Positions 1 to 11,800 of a DNA stretch of 64,000 nt are shown here, piece by piece. The stretch spans positions 1,864,001-1,928,000 of the forward strand of contig BRXU01000004.1 of assembly GCA_030267565.1 (NCBI GenBank), in the 5' to 3' direction. Source of the stretch: Pleodorina starrii (Eukaryota; Chlorophyta; Chlorophyceae; Chlamydomonadales; Volvocaceae). Position numbers and translations under genes: made by a program. The notes below the pieces were generated by a model. That model had not been told where the DNA came from. It was given only the letters and a program-made list of their open reading frames with translations, and did no database searches. Each line of letters begins with the position of its first letter. Positions within the stretch are counted from its first letter, which is position 1.

Positions 1-3000
1 CCACCAGGCGGATGCGGTGGACGCACTGCTGCTGCCACCGCCGCCACCGCCGCCGCCGCCTTCGGCGCCATCGGCGCCACCGCCTTCGCCGCCGCTGCCG
101 TCGCTGCCGTCGCCGCCGTCATCAGACCCCACACCACCGCAGCAGTGCGGTGTCCGGGGTCAGCACCTCCAGAGCAGATGTGGCGGCTGCGCCAGCGGCG
201 GTGAGGGCACCCACCCGCCACCACCACCACCCGGTGAGGGCGACTTGAACGGTCGCGGTATCGGCGGCTGCAGCTCGGCAGGCCGGGCTGATGACGGGTG
301 TGGCGGCGGCACCAGCGACGATGAACGCCTCTTGCACCAGCAGCAGCACCACCACCACCAGCAGCAACTGGTCGGCGGCCGCCAGGGACTCCCGCTGGAG
401 GCTCAGGGCAGCCCTCAGCCGTCGGGCTGCCCGGAGCAGTGCGGCGGCAGCGGTGCTACCGGCGGCGGCACTACCGGCGGCGGAGTTGTCGGCGGCGGCG
501 TCGGCGGCGGCGGCTTTGTTCCGTCCCTGTGTGTCCCGGTGGAGCGTTGTGGGGTGCGCGGTCATCACGTGGTTGTGGCCACCTCCACCGCCAGTGGCAA
601 GTCGCTGTGCTACCTGGTGCCCATACTGCAGGTGGGTGGGTGTGTGTGCGCGGCGCCTCTGGGGCTGGACTGGGGGGGAGACTGTGGGGGGCGGGATTGG
701 GAGTGGGGCGGTGTGGTGGGGGCCCCTGGGTTTGAGCTCGAGAGATACTGAGGCCCGGTGGGCAAGATGGGCTAGGTGGGCAAGATGGGCGGGGCATGCT
801 GTTTTGCTCTGCTTGCCCGAACCCGAACGTAACGCCAAAGCGTGAAGAGTGAAATGTGAAGCAGGAGACACCCGCCCGGCGCCCGCCTGCCTGTCCTCTC
901 GGCCGCCCGCGCGCCCTCCCTTCCTCGCTTCCTCACCTGATCAGGCCCTGTCGGAGGACCCCGACGCCTGTGCGCTGCTGATGTTCCCCACCAAGGCCCT
1001 GGCTCAGGACCAGCTGAGGGCGATCCGGGGGATGTTGGAGGCGGCGTTCGGGGGCGCACCGGGGCCGTTTGTACCCGCGGTGGAGGTGAGCGGGGGGTGG
1101 GGTGAGAGGTGGTGAGCCGAGGGCCTTTTATGGGAAAGGGTTATGTAAGGGTTTGTGGGGGGGGAGGGGGCGAGAACGAGGAGGCGAGGGGAGGGAGGGG
1201 AGGGGAGGGGAAGGCAGGTGGGCAGATGGGCAGGTGGGGGCCGCTGGGCGGGGTGAGAGGGCGCAGGGAGGGAGTCCCGGTGGGGTAGGGCCCTCTGGGA
1301 GCGGCGGGAGCGGCGGGGGGGAGGAGAAGGGAGGGGAGGTGACTCGTAGACCCGCAAGGCATCCAGCAGCTCCCGCGTATTAGCACCCGCACCTGCACCC
1401 GCACCTGCACCCGCACCTGCACCCGCACCTGCACCCGCACCTGCCCCCGCACCTGCCCCCGCACCTGCCCCCGCACCTGCACCCGCACCTGCACCCGTAC
1501 CTGCCCCCGCACCTGCACCCGCACCTGCCCCCGCACCTGCACCCGCACCTGCACCCGCACCTGCACCCGCACCTTCACCCGCACCTTCATTCCCACACCC
1601 CGGGGGAGTGGGAACCGAAGCGAACCAGTACCTCCGCATCGTGGATGGGCCACCGCGGAGGAATGGAACGGAACGGAACGGACTGATGGGATCCGGATCC
1701 GGGTCTGGATCCGGATCCAGGTCAGGGGCAAGCTGCGCATCTTGAGGATCTGGATCTGGTCGCCAACCCCTCCCTGCAGGTGTACGACGGTGACACGCCT
1801 CTTTCGGAGCGGCCCGACATCCGGCAGCGTGCTCAGCTGCTGCTGACCAATCCGGACATGCTGCATGCATCCATCCTGCCCTCACACCGCCAGGTGGGGG
1901 TGGAGGGGGTGGAGGGGGTGGTTGGAGGGGGTGGAGGGGATGGGTGGAGGACACCATCCACACACACACCCACACAACCCCCCTAACCACCCACCCGGCG
2001 CAGTTCGAGCGCCTGCTGGCCAAGCTGGCCCTGGTGGTGGTGGACGAGGGACACGCGTACGGCGGCGTCTTCGGAGCGCACACCGCGCTGGTGCTGCGCC
2101 GCCTGCGCCGCCTCTGCTCGCACTTGTACGGCACCGACCCGCGGGTCGTCGTCACCAGCGCCACCGTCGCCAACCCGCGCCACCTGGCGGCGAGGCTGCT
2201 GGGCGTGGACGAGCGAGATGTCGTACTGGTGGGCCCCGAGCGCGACGGCTCGCCGTGCGCGCTGCGGCGGTTTGTGCTCTGGAACCCGCCGCTGACGGAG
2301 GCGGCGCAGCTGGCGGCGGCGGGGATGACTCGGACGGAGGCGAGGAAGAAGGGCCGCATCAGCCGCAACGCGGAACGCGCACGCAACAGGCAGCTGATGC
2401 AGGAGGCGCGCGCGGCGCGCGCGCGCGTGTCACAGGCGGCGGCAGAGCGCCTGGCGGGCGGCGAGGCGGCGGCGGTGGCGGCGGCGGAGATGCTGCGGCT
2501 GGCGGCGGCGGCGGCGCCGCTGCCGCAGCTGCGGGAGGCGGTTTTTGGCGGCAGCCCGGCAGCGCGGCGGGCGGCGGAGCGGCGGCTGGCGGAGGTGCAG
2601 GAGGTGGCGGCGACGACGTTGGCGACGGCGGAGGCGGAGGCGGAGGCGGCGGCCGCTGCCGCCGCCGCCGCTGCGCCTGACGTCAAGAAGGAGGAGGACC
2701 TTCAGGAGGCGGCCAGGCTGCGGCCGGTAGGGCCGGTGGACGACCTCCGGCCGCGTCCTAATCCGGCGGGCCGCAAGCCCGTACCCCTCCCGCCGCCGCC
2801 GCTGCCAACGAGGCCGGGCGCCGGCGCCGCCGGCACCGGCGGCCCGCCGGCGGCGGCGCTGCCGCAGGACGTGGCCGCCGTTGCCTCTCAGGTCCGCGCG
2901 GCGCTCAGCGCCGCCCTGGGTGCTCCACACGGCGGCCAGCTGCCGTCCCTCGCCGCCGCCGCCGCGGCGCCAGCGGCGCCAGCGGCGGCGGCGGCGGCGG

Positions 3001-6000
3001 ATCCGCCGCCGCCGCGCCCCGTCCTCTTCCGCACCAGCGGCTCCGCCGTGGCTACTGCCGCGCTGGGCCTGCCGCCTGCCGGCGCCGGCGGCGGCGCCGC
3101 CGCCTCCGCCGGCCCGTGGGTCGTTTCGGAGCTGCTATCGTGCCTTCCGGGCCCGGACGAGTGGAAGGAGAAGCACGGCGCGGCGGGTACACCCCTGGAG
3201 CGCCGTCGCGATTCGCCCATTGTGGAGATGGCGCTGCTGCTGGCGGAGTGTGTGCAGCACGGCTGTCGTACGCTGGCGTTCTGCAAGAGCCGCAAGCTTT
3301 GTGAGCTGGTGGCGGCGTACACGAGGGAGACGCTGGCGGCGTGCGCGCCGGAGTGCGTGGGGCGCGTCAAGGTGTGGGCAGGATGTGGTTTGGTTTACCC
3401 TCAGCCCTCAGTGGACTCCCGGTTCTCACTGAAGGGCGGCGCGTCGAAATGGACAACGCATGCACGCTTAACAGGGGTGGGAAGCGCGCATTTGGCAATG
3501 TGTCGCACCTCCCACACGCGGACGCACCGCCTGCCGCCAAGGTGATGGCACACGGCGGGGGTTGGGGGTGGGGGTGGGAACCTGGGAAGGGGTCTTTTAA
3601 GGTTTTACCCCCATGGATGCTTCCTTTCCACCCCGCCTCTCCCCCCCGCCCCTTCCCACCCACCCCCCTTCCTCACAGGTGTATCGTGCCGGCTACAGCC
3701 CCACCGAGCGGCGGGCTCTGGAGGCTGATCTGCACAGCGGCCGGCTGCTTGCACTGGCGGCCACCAATGCGTTGGAGCTGGGGGTGGATGTGGGGGGACT
3801 GGATGTGACGCTGTGAGTGGGGTTTTAGGGTTTTAGGGTTTTAGGGTGGTGGTTGATAAAGGAGGGTTTTAGGGTTTTGCAGCAACCAGTACCAAGGGGG
3901 GGACAGGGAGTGATATGCTCCTTTATATAACAAATGAGTCACTGCGGACGTTGTTCATCAAGCTGCTGCAGCCGCAAGGGGGGGAGGGAGAGGGAGAGGG
4001 TTGCGAGCGGGCGGAAAGGGAGAGGGAGAGGGAGAGGGAGAGGGAGAGGGAGAGGGAGAGGGAGAGGGAGAGGGAGAGGGAGAGGGAGAGGGAGAGGGAG
4101 AGGGAGAGGGAGAGGGAGAGGGAGAGGGAGAGGGAGAGGGAGAGGGAGAGGGAGAGGGAGAGGGAGAGGGAGAGGGAGAGGGAGAGGGAGAGGGAGAGGG
4201 AGAGGGAGAGGGAGAGGGAGAGGGAGAGGGCGAGGGAGAGGGAGAGGGAGAGGGAGAGGGAGAGGGAGAGGGAGAGGGAGAGGGAGAGGGAGAGGGAGAG
4301 GGAGAGGGAGAGGGAGAGGGAGAGGGAGAGGGAGAGGGAGAGGGAGAGGGAGAGGGAGAGGGAGAGGGAGAGGGAGAGGGAGAGGGTGCTCAGCCGCCCG
4401 CCCGCCCGCCGCAGTGGGATCAGCCCCCGGGCCGGGAAGGACCATCACCACCACCACCACCACCACACCAGACACCACCACCACCACCACCACCATATCC
4501 GTACGATCCCACTTCGCACAAACCCCGGCACGCTCCCCTTCCCCCCTCCCATCCCCCTCCCCTTCCCCTTCCCTCTCACCTGGTTGCCTTCCCTTTCCCC
4601 CTCCCTGGCTCCCCTCCCTCTCTCCCTCCTCCCCTCCCTGCAGTCACCTGGGCTTCCCCGGCAGTGTGGCCTCTCTGCGGCAACAGGCGGGGCGGGCGGG
4701 GCGGCGAGAGCGTGAGAGTCTGAGTCTGGTGGTGGGCTTCGATGGGCCGCTGGATCAGCACTTCATGCGCCACCCGGACCAGCTGTTTGGGCGGCCGGTG
4801 GAGAGCGTGCAGGTGGGGGTGGGCGGGGGCGGGAAGGGGGTGGGCAGGTGGGGGCGGGGGCGGGTGGGGGCGGCGGGGGCGGGGGGGTGGGGGTTGGGCT
4901 GACGCCCAACGGTCCTGCTCAAAGGCCTCATCACTGCCGTTGCCCTGAACGTGTGGTCGACAGCTCTACACGCGGCGAAGGTGAAGGCTCCGCCGCCGCC
5001 TGCCATCCTCCGCATCCCTCCAGCGTCATCACTCCACTCCAGGGGAGGCTCGACACCACACCACACCACATCCTGCACCTCCTGCACCTCCTGCACCCGC
5101 CCACCGCCCCCTGGGCCCTTGTCTCTACCGCAGCCACCTGCCCACCTCCTGCCTCTCCTTCTCCCCCTCTACTCCCTCCCCCAACCCCCGCCAGCCCCCC
5201 CCTCCGGACTGCTATAACCCCCACCCTCCCTCCCCTTCCCCTCCCCACCAGATCGCCGTACACAACCCGGACCTGCTGCAGCAGCACCTGCTGTGTGCCT
5301 CACTGGAGCACCCTCTGCTGCTGCACCAGGACCAGACCTTCTTTGGACCCACCATCGGCCAGGCAGCAACCCGCCTCATGGAAGCACGCCTCGTGTCCCG
5401 TAGACCGCCCCCCCGGGGCGCGGCGGCGACCACCGGCAGCAGCAGCAACAACAACAACAACAGCAACAACAGCAACAACAGCAACAACAGCAACAACAGC
5501 AACAACAGCAACAACAGCAACAACAGCAACAACAGCGGCTGGGTACCGGGGGGCCCGGGGGGACTGCTCGAGACGGGGGAGTCGGCCGGCGGGCCCTGGG
5601 GCGCAGCCGGCGGGGGTTGGGGCGGGCAGTGGCTGTCCGTTCCGCTGGTTTACAGCGGTCCGCGGGACAACCCCGCCTCGTGCATCTGTCTGCGCTCCAT
5701 CGACCCCGACCGCTTCGTGGTGTGGGATGAGGTCGGTCGGAGGCCGCTGGAGGAGATTGAGGCGGACAAGGCGTTTTACCAGGTGGGGGGTTGGGGTTGA
5801 GGGGGGTGAGGGGGGGCTGGGGAGGCGGGGAGGTGGGGAGGTGGGGTGTGGTTCAGGGGAGGGGAGGGGTGTGTGTGGTGCGGAGAGGCCGGTGGGGACG
5901 CTTGTTGTCGGGGTGGGGTGGTTGTCGGGGTGTGTGACGGGAGGCTCGCCAAGATTAGATGTGTCCGAAACCTAAGTTACCCAGTAGTGCAGTAGTGCAG

Positions 6001-6554
6001 TAGCGCTGATACACACGCCAGAATCATTGGCGGTGAAGTAAAGTAACTGTGTGCCGGGGGGCTGTGCGGGGAACCATGCTGGGGCGGGCGGGGATGGGTG
6101 TGGGGTTGTTTCCGCTGCTCGAGGCCAGTTGCGGACGTGTGGAGATTGTGCGCCGTACGACGCAGGTGTACGACGGCGCGGTGTACATGTTCCAGGGCCG
6201 GCCGTATCTGTGTCGGCAGCTCAACCTGGGCGAGCGGGTGGCGCTGGTGCGGCCCGCGGATGTGCGCTACTTCACTAAGCTGCGGGATTACATGGAGGTG
6301 CACGTGACGGGTGAGAGGAGGAGGAGGAGGCAGGGTTAGGGTTAGGGTTTGATGCACGTAAGGGGGGGTTAGGGGAGTTAAGGGTTGTTTTGGGGTGGTT
6401 TTTGGGATTTTGGGTTGGTATCAGGGGATGGGAGGACAACGCACCGCCAGCGCCACCGCCAGCGCCAGCGCCATGTGCCCATGTCCCCTACCCCATCCTC
6501 CACCTACATGTCACCCCCCTATGCCCCTATCCCACGCCAAGCCCCTGGCAGTGT

Positions 6555-6591
<37 letters not shown>

Positions 6592-7898
6592 CGTGCCTTC
6601 CCAGTTCCCACCCCTCAGTAACTTCTCTCCTCTCCCCTCCCCTTCCTCGCGGCCTGCAGGGGGTCGCGTCGCCTACCCGGGCCCCACTCCCACTCCCACC
6701 CCCACTCCCACCCTGCAGCGCGCCCTGGGCATCACCACTCCCCACCCGGACCACTCCACACGAACCACCACCGCCACCACCGCCACCAACGGCCTCGGAG
6801 CCCTGGCCTCCGGCACAGCCGCGCCGGCCCCTGCTTCCAGCGCTGCTGCTGACGCCGCCGAGCCCCGCCTAGACCTGGACGCCTTCACCGCCGCCACCAC
6901 CGCCGCCACCACCGCCACCACCAACGCCATCACCACCATCACCACCACCGCCACCACCGCCACCACCGCCCCCGCCATCACCGCCGCCGACCCCGCCACC
7001 AGTGCCCGCTGCGAGAGCGCCCTGGTGGTGGTTCGCTACCTGGGCTTCCACCGGGTGTGGCAGGGCAGCAACCGCGTGTTTGACAGCGTGGACCTGTTCC
7101 TGCCGGACGTAGTGTACGACACGCAGGTGGGGGAGGGGGGGGTGCCGTACTCTGCGTCACTGCAGGACGGTTGGGAGAGCGGTTGTGGGGCCGGGCCTCG
7201 AGAGGGCAGGGGCAAGCAGCTGGCCCCGGGCCCCTGCTCCCTCCCGACAGGGTCGCCTTTCCTCAGGGGTCGGGGAGGGACGAGAGGGCGTGAGACCGAA
7301 CTGACACACGAACTGACGCCTCCCCACCTCCCGCCTCAACGTGACCCGCCTCCAGGCCGCCTACGTGCGCGTGCCGCCCGCCGCCCGCCGCGAGTGCGAG
7401 GCGCGCGGTCTGTCCTTCAGGGAGGGCTGCCACGCCGCCAACCACGCGCTTCTCAACGTTGTCCCGCTGCTGCTGCTCGACGTCGGCGCCGCCGATCTGG
7501 GCACCGAGTGCGACAACCCCTACGACGCGCGCTACCGCATCGAGCGACTGCTGCTGTACGACAAGCACCGCGGCGGGCTGGGCCTGGCGGCGGCGGCGGC
7601 GCGGCGCTTCCCGGGCCTGCTGGCGGCGGCTCACGCGCTCGTGGCGGGCTGCACGTGTCCCTACGCCGCCGGCTGTCCTCGCTGCGTGCAGCACCTGGAC
7701 TGCCGCAACTACAATGCGGTGCTGAGCAAGGCGGGTGGGGAGGTGGTGCTGCGGCGGGTGATGGAGCAGGAGCGAGAACATGCGGCGGGGGCGGCGGCGG
7801 GGAGGCGAGAAGAGCAGGGGCAGGGGCTGGGGCTGGGGCAGGAGGGGACGCATGTGGCGGGGAGGCGACATGAGCAGGGGCAGGGGCAGGGGATGTAG
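1..7898 (+). CDS. HRQ1: HRQ1-family superfamily 2 DNA helicase with C-terminal DUF1998/zinc-binding region (5' partial)
   Basis: ATP-dependent 3'-5' DNA helicase of the Hrq1/MrfA family, which acts in nuclear interstrand-crosslink repair and genome stability. Exons: 1-631, 945-1085, 1780-1893, 2004-3371, 3679-3812, 4644-4812, 5252-5782, 6166-6310, 6660-7126 and 7356-7898. All junctions are GT-AG and in phase, giving at least 1413 residues; the reading frame is open at the left edge, so the start lies outside. Motifs in order: [10 protein letters not shown] (about 578-604), Ia [10 protein letters not shown] (984-1013), Ib TNPDMLH, II DEGH in [13 protein letters not shown] (from 2043), III SATVANP (near 2157), [11 protein letters not shown] (near 3270), [25 protein letters not shown] (4681-4707). 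The last exon has [12 protein letters not shown] (7650-7685), the zinc-binding cysteines typical of DUF1998/MZB. Odd: about 300 low-complexity residues between motifs III and IV (2290-3200) and an Asn/Ser tract at 5446-5535. The family call is firm; the coding status of 1-540 is less certain. Confidence 0.87.
1384..1590. repeat. 12-bp tandem repeat (ACCCGCACCTGC)
   Basis: About 17 copies of a 12-bp unit with A/C variants, inside the 1086-1779 intron of the HRQ1 gene. The rest of that intron is G-rich plus-strand sequence with no coding signal. Confidence 0.85.
3822..3847 (+). repeat. Interstitial TTTTAGGG telomere-type repeats
   Basis: Three consecutive TTTTAGGG units directly after the 5' splice site of HRQ1 intron 3813-4643, with another pair near 3865-3880. 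TTTTAGGG is the Chlamydomonas telomere repeat. Confidence 0.85.
3904..3937 (+). repeat. Dispersed module B copy (HRQ1 intron)
   Basis: GGGAGTGATATGCTCC then TTTATATAACAAATGAGTCA. Nearly identical to 32224-32260 and to the complement of 42943-42975. The head is an imperfect palindrome. Confidence 0.88.
4021..4386. repeat. (AGAGGG)61 hexanucleotide array
   Basis: 366 bp of AGAGGG with a single A-to-C change near 4231, in the 3813-4643 intron of the HRQ1 gene, just ahead of the exon carrying helicase motif VI. The purine-only strand is the coding strand. The ORFs across it (poly Arg-Glu, Arg-Gly and Gly-Glu) are artefacts. Confidence 0.97.
5446..5535 (+). repeat. Coding (AACAACAGC)n tract
   Basis: In-frame nine-base repeat inside HRQ1 exon 5252-5782, giving an Asn/Ser-rich linker between the helicase core and the C-terminal region. 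Length polymorphism here would not shift the frame. Confidence 0.85.
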
Positions 7899-8802
7899 GA
7901 GGTGCAGGGGTGGGGGCATGCGGCGGGGGCGCGCGCGTGTGTGTGTATGTGTGTGTGTGGGGGGGGGGGGATGGGGATGTGCACGGTGCAGAAGCAGAGG
8001 CAGGGAAAGGGGCAGGAGCGGGAGCGGGAGCGGGAGCGGGGTGCAGAGGGGGTGAAGGGGCTGACAGGGGATTTTATGGTGGTGTTTGGGGGTTGGAGGG
8101 GGTGAAAGGGGGGGGCAGGGCGGGGGGTGGAGTGGCGGGGCGGGGGGGGTCGACGCGCTGGTGGAGGTGGGTGCAGGTGGGTGCCACGGGTTTGGAGGGG
8201 CAGGGGCGGGCGGGCAGGAGGGAGGGAGGGCTGACGGGTAGTATTGAGTGACGCAGGCGTATGAGCACATGGGGGGCGGCAGGCAGGCGGCCGGGTTAAG
8301 GTCTTCTCCTGGTGACCCTGACCCGTGATGGTGACGGATTGGGGGTTTTAGGGTTTTTGTAGAGGTTCTGCTGCCGGCGGCGAGGGCGTTCCATTGCAGC
8401 CACTCAACTTAACACAACGAAGTTGTCAGAGAACCCTGCAGCATCCCCGCCCGCCCTCCCTCGGGCCCTTCCACCCTCCCTCTCGCCCTCCCTCGTTCTC
8501 ACCCTCCCGCCAGCCCGCCGCGGCGCCCGCTCAACAGGCCAGCCCTCTCCAGGACATAGTAAGCAGCGCAGCGCACCACGCGGAACTCGCAACATGACCA
8601 GAATCCATCTCAGGATTCAACCCGAAAATCAAACCAAGAACCCAACTTAATCTACGACATCAGACGTCAGATCCTTCAAAACTCAGCATCCAACTCGGTG
8701 TTATCGTATACCGGTACAAAAAAAATTCAAAATTTCGAATCCAGAAAACTCAGCAAGCAAGAGGAGATTCTCTTTGACGTCTTGATCCAAGCCTCAAAAA
8801 AA
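7899..8802. other. Convergent intergenic region HRQ1/F-box
   Basis: 904 bp between two stop codons; presumably holds both 3' UTRs. The first half is G-rich with a GT microsatellite near 7936-7960. It has a TTTTAGGG-like motif at about 8343-8357, and 8600-8800 is AT-richer. No TGTAA signal or further gene was found. Confidence 0.7.
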
Positions 8803-11800
8803 TCAAAACTCCAGGGAGGCCAGGCTGGTGATCCCCGACAGCGCCAGCAGCCCCGCCTGGCTGACCGCCGGGCAATGCGCCAGGCTCAGACCGCACAGCC
8901 GCGTCAGTGCCGCCAGCGCCGCCACCCCCGCGTCCGTCACCGAAGCGCAGCGATTGAGGCGCAGCGAGGTGAGACCCGTCAGCGTCGCCAACTGCGCCAG
9001 ACCCGCATCGGTGACGCTGAAGCAGGAATCTAGATGCAGGTACAGCACAGGAGAGCCGGCGGTGCCGCCGGCGGCGGCGGCGGGTAACGCCGCCGCTGCC
9101 GCGGCATTCGAACCCGACGTCGTGGTGGTGGTGGTGGTGGTGGTGGTGGCAGTGATGTTGGCGGCGGATGAGGCCGCGGGCGGCAACAGTGAAGAGTCGT
9201 GTGAGGGCAGGTAGCCTGCTGCACCGTGGTGTTGGGGCTGGGGCTGTTGTGGGTGGTGGTGGTGGTGGTGGTGGTTGGGCGCGGCGGCGGCGGCGGCGGC
9301 GGCGGCAGCCGCGGCGGCGGCGAGTGCCGCGAGGCCGTCGTCGCTGACTCTCACGCAGCCGGGCATCTTGATGGCGGTGAGCAGGCGGAGGTGCGCCAGG
9401 GAGGCCAGGGTGGCGTCGCCGATGCGGGCGCAGTGCGACAGATCCACGTCTGGGGTTGGCGGGGGTGGGATGGGGTGGTGACAGCGAGGTGGGGTGTGTG
9501 TGTATGTGTGTGTCAGTGTCAGTCAGACAGACAGACAGACAGCCGCAAGTCGCAGCGATGGACACGGCGCGACCGACCCCCGGGACGCTGTAAGCCGACC
9601 CACGGGTCGGCGGCCCGCGACCCTCACACCCCTCCGCAGCGACCGACCCACGGGTCAGCGACCCCCGCCCCGCATCCGCCGCACCCCCCGCACCCGTCAG
9701 CAGCGACAGCCGGCCCAGGCACGTGCCGCCCGCGTCCGTCAGTGCGGTGCAGCCGCTCGCGTCCAGACGCGCAAGTCCCCGCAGCGCTCCACACAGCGCC
9801 GCCAGCCCGCGGTCGTCCAGTCCGGGGCAGAAGCCGAGCGACAGCGACGCGAGGCGAGAGCCGGAGGAGCGGCCGGCGAAGGCGGCGAAGCCGGCGCCGG
9901 TGAGCCGCGGGCCGGCGTGGGAGAGATCCAGAAGCTCCAGGCGGCGCAGCGGCGCGAGGGCGGCGACGCCGGCGTCGGTGATTGCGGTGCAGGCCTTGAG
10001 GAGGAGCGCGGAGAGGCGGCGGAGGGGAGCCAGGGAGGAGAGGCCGGCGTCGCTGATGCGGTGGCAGCTGCTGAGGTTGAGCACCTGAGGTCGGAAGAGG
10101 GAGGAGGGGGAGAGAGAGAAGAGGGAGAGTGGGACGAGTGGTGGGAAGGGAAGGGAAGGATAGAGCGGCGGAGGAGTGGGGATGGGCAGCGGCGGCGCTC
10201 GAAACGTGTCACACACATACACACAGAGACAGACAGTCAGACACACATATACACACATACACACCCACTCTCTCCGTCTCACCCTGAGCTCCCGCAGCCG
10301 CGTAGCCACCGCCCGCAGCCCCGTGTCCGTAACCCGCACGCAGCGCGGCAGCAGCAGCGTGCGCAGCCCCAGCGCCGCCTGCGCCACCGCCGCCAGCGCG
10401 TCATCCTCCAACTGTACGGCACCGGACAGGTCCAGGTACTGCAGCCGCCGCAACGACGTCAGCGGCACTACCGCCGCCATCGTCGAAGCCCGCCCGCCGC
10501 CACCGCCGCCGCTGGCGCTGGCGCCGCCGCTGGCGCCACTGGCGCCACCGGCGCCACTGGTGCTGCTGCTCCTGCTACCGCCGCGACTGCAGCCGCTGTC
10601 GGCACTTGTGCTACTGCTTTCAACTCCCCCCGCCTCCGCACTCCAAAAAGAGCCTGGATACCCCACAAGTGACAGTGAGGTGAGTCCCGTGAGGCGGGCC
10701 AGGGCGCGCAGGGAGGCGGGACCCAGACCCGCCGCCGCCGCCGCCGCCGCGGCCGCGGCCGCGGCATTGGGACCCGCCCCGCCGCCACCGCCGGCCGCCG
10801 CGGCGGCTGCAGCGGCGGCGGCGGAAGCCGCCGGCCCCGGCCCGGGCGACGGTAGCTGCAAGCCCACGAAGCCGCCCAGCCCCAGGCTCAACGGCCCGCA
10901 CCGCCCGCCGCCGCCAGGGTCGGCGGCGGCTCCGCCGCCGCCGCCGCCAGGGCTCCTCCTTCCCGACGCCGCCGCCGCTGGCGGCGGCGGCGGCAGCGCG
11001 CACAGCCGCGCGACGTCCTCGTCACATAGCTCCAGGGACGGATTGTACAGCAGGCTCAGCTCCCGCAGCCCGCCGCAGCCGCCGCCGCCGCCGCCGTGCG
11101 CCGCCGCCGCCGCCGCCGCTGCCGCCACCGCCGCCAGGCAGCCGCGCGTCACGCCCGGCCCGCAGCCGCGCACCACCAGTGACGTCAGCGCCGTCAGGCT
11201 GGCCGCCAGGCCCGCCAGCCCCGTGTCGCTGACCCCCTGCAGACCCAGAAGCGTCACCGCCGCCAGGCGCGGACACATCTCAGCCAGTGCCGCCAGGGCG
11301 GCGTCAGTGACGCGCGGCGGCGCGCCGGCGGCGGCGCCGCCGCCGCCGAGCGCGACGTGTGTGAGGTCGAGGCTGGCGGCCAGGGCGGCGACGACGGCGT
11401 CGGTGACGGCGGCGCGGGCTGCGCCGCCGAGGAAGGTGAGGTCGACGGAGTGGAGGGAGGAGAGGGCGGTGAGGCCGCGCACGCCGGCTTCGCTGACGAG
11501 GGGGCAACCGGAGATGCCGAGGTGGGTGAGGCGGGGGAGGACGGCCAGGGCGCGGAGGCCGGCGTTGGAGACCTGGCGGAGGGGAGGGAGGGGGCGGTGG
11601 AGTGTGTTTGTGGGGATTGTGTTTGTGGAGTTGTGGATTATCAAAAGCGAGGGCAGCTGTCGTACTGTTAGTTACCGTACTTCAGTTACAGATATTATGT
11701 TGTGCAGCTTAATCCATGGAACAGGCAAACGTACATGCAAAAGAGGAGGAGAGCGGTGAAGGAAGGAGTGCGCTGGCGGGGTGCGTGTGGCGCCCGTTGT

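Noticed and set aside
1004..2686. 560-aa minus-strand ORF with (GA)n
   Set aside because: Antisense of HRQ1 exons plus the 12-bp intronic repeat; composition-driven, no domain.
3915..4902. Long ORFs of poly Arg-Glu, Arg-Gly and Gly-Glu on both strands
   Set aside because: They are the AGAGGG hexamer array read in different frames inside an HRQ1 intron.
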